A DNA stretch of 5,372 nt from Vulcanimicrobiota bacterium (lineage in GTDB: Bacteria > Vulcanimicrobiota > Vulcanimicrobiia > Vulcanimicrobiales > Vulcanimicrobiaceae). The position numbers and the translations under genes were made by a program. Shown piece after piece: positions 4,709 to 5,372 of this stretch. The first letter of the stretch is position 1. The number at the start of each line of letters is the position of its first letter. Below the pieces are notes generated by a model. That model saw only the letters and a program-made list of their open reading frames with translations, was not told where the DNA came from and did not search any database. The stretch spans positions 1-5,372 of the forward strand of contig PMUE01000145.1 in NCBI GenBank assembly GCA_003167055.1, written 5' to 3'.

Positions 4709-5372
4709 TGCACGGTCACGCTTGCCATCATGCCGTCGTCGGCATGCTGTTGCAGATGACAATGAAATAAGAACGTGCCGCGTACTTCGGGGTCGCGGAA
4801 GTCGATGAGCACGTGGGTAACCGACGGTGTGCCGCTCGATGATTCGAATGGAAGGGTGACGGTATCGCGCCAGTACGCCGGCTGCGAGACGCCGTTGATG
4901 TCTTGCACGACGAAGTGCACTTGATGGGTGTGGAAGACGTGGACTTCTTGGGTGTTGTTGTACAGCGTCCACTGTTCGACGGTTCCTGACGCGACCGTGA
5001 ACATCGGCGCAGCACTTTGACTGTATTGTTGTCCGTTCAGGTAAAAATCGGGGCTGGTGTTGCTTTCGGAAAACGTGACCGTGCGCGTCTGAGCCGGCGC
5101 GCCCATCGGTTCCTCATACGTACCGCCGGCCGGGGGCGTGGCCCCGGGCGCTGCGACCGTAGGTAAGCTCGCCGCCTGTCCCGTTCCGTAGACCATGGCA
5201 AGCGTCTGCGGCGGATTAGGGTCGCCGACCGGTCCGGTGTCGGTGCAGGTCGTGCGGAATGCGACCGCCCCGCCGCCACCGGTCACGATGAACTCGGCAC
5301 GCCCCGACGGCGGAATGACGAAATTGCTCGCCGTCTGTTCCGTCCCACCGGGATACGTTTTCATCGGGACAC
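4705..5372 (-). CDS. multicopper oxidase, C-terminal part (5' end beyond window)
   Basis: Laccase-like multicopper oxidase that oxidises an organic or metal substrate and reduces dioxygen to water; such enzymes normally act outside the cytoplasm. Only the last 222 residues or so are present, and the frame stays open to the right edge, so the N-terminal copper-binding domain and any signal peptide are outside. Counting from the Met at 5364, the first copper-ligand cluster is HVFHTH (142-147). The second is HCHLQQHADDGMM (201-213): H201 and H203 type 3 ligands, C202 and H207 type 1 ligands, M212 the probable axial ligand. A Met axial ligand fits a bacterial CotA/CueO-like enzyme rather than high-potential fungal laccases. 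A Pro/Gly/Ala-rich linker (about 68-92) joins the second and third cupredoxin domains. Its TGA overlaps the ATG of the next gene by four bases. The substrate cannot be told from this part. Confidence 0.94.
   Translation of the reverse strand, partial: VPMKTYPGGTEQTASNFVIPPSGRAEFIVTGGGGAVAFRTTCTDTGPVGDPNPPQTLAMVYGTGQAASLPTVAAPGATPPAGGTYEEPMGAPAQTRTVTFSESNTSPDFYLNGQQYSQSAAPMFTVASGTVEQWTLYNNTQEVHVFHTHQVHFVVQDINGVSQPAYWRDTVTLPFESSSGTPSVTHVLIDFRDPEVRGTFLFHCHLQQHADDGMMASVTVQ

Noticed and set aside
4709..4972. Upstream extension of the 128-residue gene
   Set aside because: It reads an out-of-frame Arg/His-rich sequence through the copper-binding region of the oxidase. The coupled ATG at 4708 is much better supported.

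Overview
This is a gene-dense window from a GC-rich bacterial chromosome. Coding runs on both strands with almost no spare sequence. It holds eight genes: seven complete, and one multicopper oxidase cut by the right edge. There is no tRNA, rRNA, CRISPR array or insertion sequence. The lineage cannot be fixed from sequence alone. High GC, weak or absent Shine-Dalgarno sites at most starts, and promoter -10 boxes set directly against start codons would fit Actinobacteria, Deinococcus-like groups, or uncultured phyla such as Eremiobacterota. This is inference at low confidence.

Layout from left to right. (1) A short FmdB-family zinc-ribbon protein (41-310, +) sits behind a clear sigma70-type promoter that leaves almost no 5' leader. 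(2) Facing it is a two-gene minus-strand operon: aroA (EPSP synthase, 2810-1521) followed by a SAM-dependent methyltransferase with a very long Pro/Gly/Ala-rich tail (1524-307). The two are joined by a 4-base stop/start overlap. (3) A 73-bp divergent intergenic region (2811-2883) carries a GC-rich perfect inverted repeat and a consensus TATAAT. It separates aroA from a poxvirus-type DNA topoisomerase IB (2884-3879, +). (4) Next come two small, probably stress-related genes, transcribed divergently: a charged helical 77-aa protein without aromatic residues or cysteine (4109-3876, -) and a 55-aa two-helix lmo0937-type membrane protein (4184-4351, +). (5) The right end is a minus-strand pair: the C-terminal part of a multicopper oxidase (from the edge to 4705) and a translationally coupled 128-aa membrane-anchored or exported protein of unknown function (4708-4322).

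The genes do not form one pathway. aroA is shikimate-pathway housekeeping. TopIB with the two small proteins could form a loose stress-linked neighbourhood. The oxidase and its 128-aa partner look like an exported copper-enzyme unit. The recurring architectural theme is compaction. Two convergent pairs overlap at their stop codons, a third overlaps by 30 bp, two minus-strand pairs overlap by 4 bases, and at least two genes look leaderless.

The most notable points are the identical 9-nt spacing between -10 box and ATG at two unrelated genes, the methyltransferase with its disordered FG-containing tail coupled to aroA, the uncharacterised partner of the oxidase, and two strong inverted repeats (2836-2852 and 4364-4420). 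I see no convincing new defence system or mobile element.
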